Source: Persebacter sp051009035 (GTDB lineage: Bacteria > Pseudomonadota > Gammaproteobacteria > Tethybacterales > Persebacteraceae). From it: DNA of 16,127 nt. The DNA is taken from the NCBI GenBank assembly GCA_051009035.1, contig JBPCWY010000084.1, forward strand, positions 1 through 16,127, in the 5' to 3' direction. A program made the translations under genes and the position numbers. Shown piece by piece: positions 13,173 through 16,127 of the stretch. Positions within the stretch are counted from its first letter, which is position 1. Each line of letters starts with the position of its first letter. The notes under the pieces were generated by a model. The model saw nothing but the letters and a program-made list of their open reading frames with translations. It did not search any database and was not told where the DNA came from.

Positions 13173-13528
13173 TGTCCTCCGGCGGCAAAAGCTACCCGCG
13201 CCGCTACCGCATTGCATCGCTTGTGCGGCGCGGTTTGTCGCCGATTTTATCCGCCGACCGCGCCGCCGTCACCGTCCGCCACATTGAACTCAACGGCGAT
13301 TACAGCGTCGCCCGGGTATATTATTCCCTGCTCGCCGGAGACGCCGGCGAAATGCAAGAATCGCTTTCGCAGCGCGCGCCGTTATACCGCCGCCGCCTCG
13401 CCGCGGAAATTAACATGCGCGCGACTCCCCGTTTGGAATTTGTTCCCGATACGGGCGGGCGCGCCGCGGACGATATGGAAAAATTTTTGGATTCTATCGC
13501 GCGGGATTTGCCGCCGCCCGAAGCATGA
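13172..13528 (+). CDS. rbfA: Ribosome-binding factor A
   Basis: A 118-residue, single type II KH-fold protein that binds free 30S subunits and helps mature the 5' end of 16S rRNA. Recognisable parts are RRYRIASLVRRGLSPIL at the N-terminus, then VTVRHIELNGDYSVARVYYS and ALYRRRLAAEINMRATPRLEF-like strand and helix (residues about 65-90). Length is normal for the family (about 115-135). The start overlaps the infB stop as TAATG and its stop overlaps the truB start as ATGA, so translation is coupled through this junction. Confidence 0.93.
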   Translation: MSSGGKSYPRRYRIASLVRRGLSPILSADRAAVTVRHIELNGDYSVARVYYSLLAGDAGEMQESLSQRAPLYRRRLAAEINMRATPRLEFVPDTGGRAADDMEKFLDSIARDLPPPEA

Positions 13529-14421
13529 CCGCGTGCGGCGTTTTGCCGGTGGATAAAGCCGCCGGACGCCCTTCGGCGCGCGAAGTCGCCGCGGCGCGCC
13601 GCCTTTTTGGCGGGGTAAAAGCCGGACATGCGGGGACGCTGGACCCGGAAGCGACCGGCGTTTTGCCGGTGATGCTCGGCGAAGCGACGGCGTTTGCGCG
13701 TTTTTTTACCGACCCAAAAACCTACCGGGCGGAAATTATTTTCGGCGCGACAACGGAAACCGACGACGGCGAGGGAGCGGTATTATGCCGCCGCACGCCG
13801 CCGTCCGATTTGGGCGATGCGTTGCGCGCCGCGCTGCCGTCTTTTACCGGATTGATTGAACAAACCGCGCCGGCATACAGCGCGCTCAAACACAACGGCA
13901 AGCCGATGTATTATTACGCCCGCAACAACATTCCCGCGCCGCAAAAACGGCGGCAAGTGCGCGTCCATTCCCTGCGCCTTTGTTCCGCAACTTCCCCGCG
14001 CGCGGTGTTGGAAGTGCGTTGCGGGGGCGGTTTTTATGTGCGGGCGTTGGCGCGCGATTTGGGCGGCGTTTTGGGATGCGGCGCGTATTTGGGCGCGTTG
14101 CGGCGGACGGAATGCGCGTCTTTTTCCGCCGCCGAATCCGTATCATTAGACGGCTTGGCGGCGTTGCCGGAAGCGGAGCGGATGCGGCACATCGCGCCGT
14201 TGTCGCGCGCATTGGCGCATTTGCCGGAATGCGGCGTCTGTCCGGAAACCGCGCGCGAATTGGGATGCGGCGGCGGCATAACGGCGGCGGCGGAAGACGG
14301 CGAACAAGTCCGGTTTTCGGCAAACGGGCGTTTTGCCGGAGTCGGATTGCGCGGCAACGGGCAATTTTCGCCCCAAAAAATGTTATCATGGACCAGAACA
14401 CAGGAGGCGCGCGCGTCATAA
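13525..14421 (+). CDS. truB: tRNA pseudouridine(55) synthase TruB
   Basis: A 298-residue enzyme that makes pseudouridine 55 in the T-arm of elongator tRNAs. The catalytic aspartate is Asp40 in GHAGTLDPEATGVLPV. Other family landmarks are VLPVDKAAG near the start, TYRAEIIFGATTETDDGEG, the PAYSALKHNGKPMYYYAR loop and GGFYVRALARDLGG, whose arginine corresponds to the conserved one beside the active site. The C-terminal 50 residues are a weak PUA-like remnant (NGRFAGVGLRGNG). Length is within the family range (about 290-315). The start overlaps rbfA by 4 bp. The stop shares its last A with the next ATG. It is cytoplasmic. Confidence 0.95.
   Translation: MTACGVLPVDKAAGRPSAREVAAARRLFGGVKAGHAGTLDPEATGVLPVMLGEATAFARFFTDPKTYRAEIIFGATTETDDGEGAVLCRRTPPSDLGDALRAALPSFTGLIEQTAPAYSALKHNGKPMYYYARNNIPAPQKRRQVRVHSLRLCSATSPRAVLEVRCGGGFYVRALARDLGGVLGCGAYLGALRRTECASFSAAESVSLDGLAALPEAERMRHIAPLSRALAHLPECGVCPETARELGCGGGITAAAEDGEQVRFSANGRFAGVGLRGNGQFSPQKMLSWTRTQEARAS
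14402..14407 (+). promoter_or_regulatory. Ribosome binding site deciding the sppA start
   Basis: AGGAGG ends 13 bases before ATG 14421. The upstream in-frame ATG 14388 lies before this site and has none of its own, so 14421 was chosen although the spacing is longer than ideal. Confidence 0.55.
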
Positions 14422-15344
14422 TGACGGAAGACGGCGATAGAAAATTAGTAGAACGGCTTGCCGAATCTTCGTTGCGCGAGCAGCGGGCGCGGCGGCGTTG
14501 GGGCGCGTTTTTTCGCCTGTTGTTTTTCGCGTATCTATTCGCCGTAACCGGCGCGTATGTTTTCGGCGTACCCGGCAAATTTGAAATGGGCTACGACAAA
14601 CCGCACGCGGCGGTTGTGGACATCAGCGGCGTTATTGCGGCGGGCGGCAAAAACGACGCGTTGCGAATCGGCGGCGCATTGCGCGAAGCGTTTAACAACG
14701 ACGCGGCAAAAGGCGTAATTTTGCGGATTAACAGCCCCGGCGGTTCGCCCGTAGAATCCAACCGCATCTACCGCGAATTGCGGCGGTTGCGCGAATTGCA
14801 TCCGGACAAAAAAGTATACGCGGTCGCGGGAGATTATTGCGCTTCGGGCGGATACTACATCGCCGCCGGCGCGGACGAAATTTATGTAGACGAAAACAGC
14901 GTCATCGGTTCTATCGGCGCGGTCATCGCCGGCTTTGGTTTTACCGGCGCGATGGAAAAGTTTGGCGTAGAACGCCGCGCGATAGCGTCCGCGGACGGCA
15001 AAACATTTTTGGACCCGTTTTCGCCCGCAGACCCGCGGGACGAAAGGCGCGCGCGCGAGATTTTGCAATCGGTGCATGACAACTTCGCGGCGGCGGTGCG
15101 CGAAGGGCGGGGCGGGCGGCTTTCGGGTTTGCCGGATATTTTTTCCGGCGCGTTATTTTCGGGCGGGCGCGGCGTAGAATTGGGTTTGGCGGACGGCGTG
15201 GGCGATTCCAACTATGTCGCGCGCGAAGTCATCGGCGTCCAAGAATTGGTGCAATACAACGGCGAAAGAGATTTCATAGACGAACTCGCCAACCGCTTGG
15301 GCGTAGCAATCGCCGCCGCTTTGCAATTCCCAAGTTTGCAATAA
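14421..15344 (+). CDS. sppA: Signal peptide peptidase SppA, S49 serine protease
   Basis: A 307-residue short-form SppA, a membrane-anchored protease that degrades cleaved signal peptides. A basic N-terminus (RARRRW) is followed by one membrane segment (about 28-49) and a periplasmic protease domain. The nucleophile is Ser142 in GDYCASGGYYIAAG and the general base is Lys194 in SADGKTFLDPF; their 52-residue spacing equals that of Ser147 and Lys199 in Bacillus SppA. INSPGGSP (103-110) and VIGSIGAV (161-168) are family signatures. The frame is open upstream to 13980 inside truB, but the AGGAGG site and the overlap TAATG place the start here. It is the last gene of the nusA operon, an uncommon neighbour for truB. 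No missing residue was seen. Confidence 0.93.
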   Translation: MTEDGDRKLVERLAESSLREQRARRRWGAFFRLLFFAYLFAVTGAYVFGVPGKFEMGYDKPHAAVVDISGVIAAGGKNDALRIGGALREAFNNDAAKGVILRINSPGGSPVESNRIYRELRRLRELHPDKKVYAVAGDYCASGGYYIAAGADEIYVDENSVIGSIGAVIAGFGFTGAMEKFGVERRAIASADGKTFLDPFSPADPRDERRAREILQSVHDNFAAAVREGRGGRLSGLPDIFSGALFSGGRGVELGLADGVGDSNYVAREVIGVQELVQYNGERDFIDELANRLGVAIAAALQFPSLQ

Positions 15345-15356
15345 CGCCGCGATTCA

Positions 15357-15392
15357 CCCCCGATTAAAATCGGGGGCGAGAAGTCCTTTTTT
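15357..15392. terminator. Convergent terminator hairpin between sppA and the surface-protein gene
   Basis: CCCCCGAT (15357-15364) and ATCGGGGG (15369-15376) form a perfect 8-bp stem with a TAAA loop, 12 bp after the sppA stop. Six T at 15387-15392 lie ten bases downstream on the + strand rather than directly after the stem. It sits between converging genes and may serve both; on the - strand no T-tract follows it. Confidence 0.5.
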
Positions 15393-15394
15393 GC

Positions 15395-16127
15395 TTACAA
15401 TCGCCGCACCACCGATAAATGGAATCGGGCGTTATTTCCGAATTCATCCGCCGATTCCCATCGGAATCCGGCGGACGGGCGAATCTGCCAGCGGTTATAC
15501 CGCAATGCGCCTTCCAAATTCAGCGAATTACTCGTTTCCGTGCCGGTCGGTTTCCATTCGGAATGCATCCGATAGATTGGCGACAAACGCCAGATTCCAC
15601 GGTGATAATCCGCCGAAAGCGAAAAATTGTAGTTCGCTGTTTCGCCTTGCATTGATTCGGAAAATGCCGCCGTCCAAAAGTCCGCTTTGTATTCGCCGCC
15701 GGATGAATACCGCAAATCGCCGAATTCGCCGTTTGCGTTGTTCTGCCCCGCAGTCCAATACAAACGCCAATTCTCTTTTGCGAAATCAATCCGTCCGCCG
15801 TAGCGGTAGCCGTAGCCGCTTTCGGTTGCGAAATAATCAAAATCCGGAGAAAATGATACTGTATTATCCTCTTCATCTTGCATGAAGATAAATAATAATG
15901 GCAATCCAAATCCCAACATAATCCCTGATTTTACGGAATTGTTGCTTTTGTTAGCGTTAGAATAACCGAGCGGCGTAGAATCATCGGGCGGTGGCGTAGA
16001 ACCACCGGGCGGCGGCGTGGGTTCACCGGGCGGCGGCGTGGGTTCACCGGGCGGCGGCATGGGTTCATCGGGCGGCGGCGTGGGTTCATCGGGCGGCGGC
16101 GTGGGTTCATCGGGCGGCGGCGTGGGT
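15395..16127 (-). CDS. Partial surface protein: proline-rich repeats plus beta-rich C-terminal domain
   Basis: The 3' part of a gene reading leftward; the start lies beyond the window, and the Met at 16060-16058 is inside the repeat. 243 residues are visible. First come 7-residue repeats of the type TPPPDEP and TPPPGEP (about 50 residues), then a polar linker (NANKSNNSVKS) and a hydrophobic stretch (GIMLGFGLPLLFIFM). A 170-residue domain follows, rich in alternating aromatic and polar residues (YRYGGRIDF, WRLYWTAG, YNFSLSADY, LEGALRYNRW), ending ARFHLSVVRRL. This pattern suggests an outer-membrane beta-barrel, perhaps of autotransporter type, though it is shorter than the usual barrel of about 270 residues and ends in Leu rather than Phe. 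It converges on sppA. Codon use is more A/T-rich than its neighbours. Function is unknown. Confidence 0.7.
   Translation of the reverse strand, partial: PTPPPDEPTPPPDEPTPPPDEPMPPPGEPTPPPGEPTPPPGGSTPPPDDSTPLGYSNANKSNNSVKSGIMLGFGLPLLFIFMQDEEDNTVSFSPDFDYFATESGYGYRYGGRIDFAKENWRLYWTAGQNNANGEFGDLRYSSGGEYKADFWTAAFSESMQGETANYNFSLSADYHRGIWRLSPIYRMHSEWKPTGTETSNSLNLEGALRYNRWQIRPSAGFRWESADEFGNNARFHLSVVRRL
15975..16127 (-). repeat. 21-bp tandem repeat array, at least seven units, running off the window
   Basis: Units start on the + strand at 15975, 15996, 16017, 16038, 16059, 16080 and 16101, with a partial unit from 16122. The unit is about GTGGGTTCATCGGGCGGCGGC and encodes TPPPDEP on the - strand. The units nearest the window edge are the most alike and those nearest the 3' end of the gene the most diverged, as in an array growing from one side. 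Because 21 is a multiple of 3, changes in copy number keep the frame. Confidence 0.85.

Noticed and set aside
13980..14420. Upstream extension of SppA inside truB
   Set aside because: This part is out of frame within truB, Arg-rich and without a ribosome binding site; AGGAGG at 14402-14407 and the TAATG junction support the start at 14421.
15391..15885. A 164-codon + strand frame opposite the surface-protein gene
   Set aside because: The - strand frame is longer, continues through in-frame 21-bp repeats to the window edge and has a coherent beta-strand pattern; the + frame has no features.

Overview
This G+C-rich window (chromosome fragment, all but one gene on the + strand) looks like part of a bacterial chromosome, most likely from a proteobacterium. 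The reasons are a NusA with two acidic C-terminal repeats, an infB-rbfA-truB order, repeated extended -10 promoters (TGGTATAAT and variants) and dispersed palindromes of the ATTCCCGC...GCGGGAAT kind. I cannot place it more finely from sequence alone.

Region 1 (1-364) has no credible gene. It holds a dispersed palindrome and two more hairpin-forming repeats, then a promoter. Region 2 (365-5811) is a compact cluster: an aspartyl/asparaginyl beta-hydroxylase-like 2-oxoglutarate (2OG) oxygenase, a second 2OG oxygenase of the trimethyllysine/gamma-butyrobetaine dioxygenase family, a three-gene polar amino acid ABC importer (binding protein, permease, ATPase) and a threonine-aldolase-family PLP enzyme whose start overlaps the ATPase stop. 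It is closed by an intrinsic terminator at 5861-5879. My main hypothesis is that this cluster imports an amino acid (best guess N6-trimethyllysine, possibly from host or environmental protein), hydroxylates its beta carbon and cleaves the product to glycine plus an aldehyde. These would be the first two steps of the eukaryotic-type carnitine route, in one bacterial operon.

Region 3 (5919-8469) has its own promoter. It encodes alanine dehydrogenase and a glutamine-synthetase-fold ligase of the gamma-glutamyl-amine type, both compatible with amine and amino acid nitrogen metabolism.

Region 4 (8470-9114) is a long intergenic stretch with three unrelated short tandem arrays, two dispersed palindromes, a G-rich run, the nusA promoter and a terminator-like hairpin in the nusA leader. 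Region 5 (9115-15344) is the transcription/translation operon nusA-infB-rbfA-truB-sppA, with overlapping or nearly overlapping junctions. rimP is not next to nusA, and sppA occupies the place where rpsO often follows truB.

Region 6 (15395-16127, - strand) is the 3' end of a convergent gene. It encodes a 21-bp (7-residue) proline-rich repeat, a hydrophobic segment and a beta-strand-rich C-terminal domain, probably a cell-surface protein. Its start lies beyond the window.
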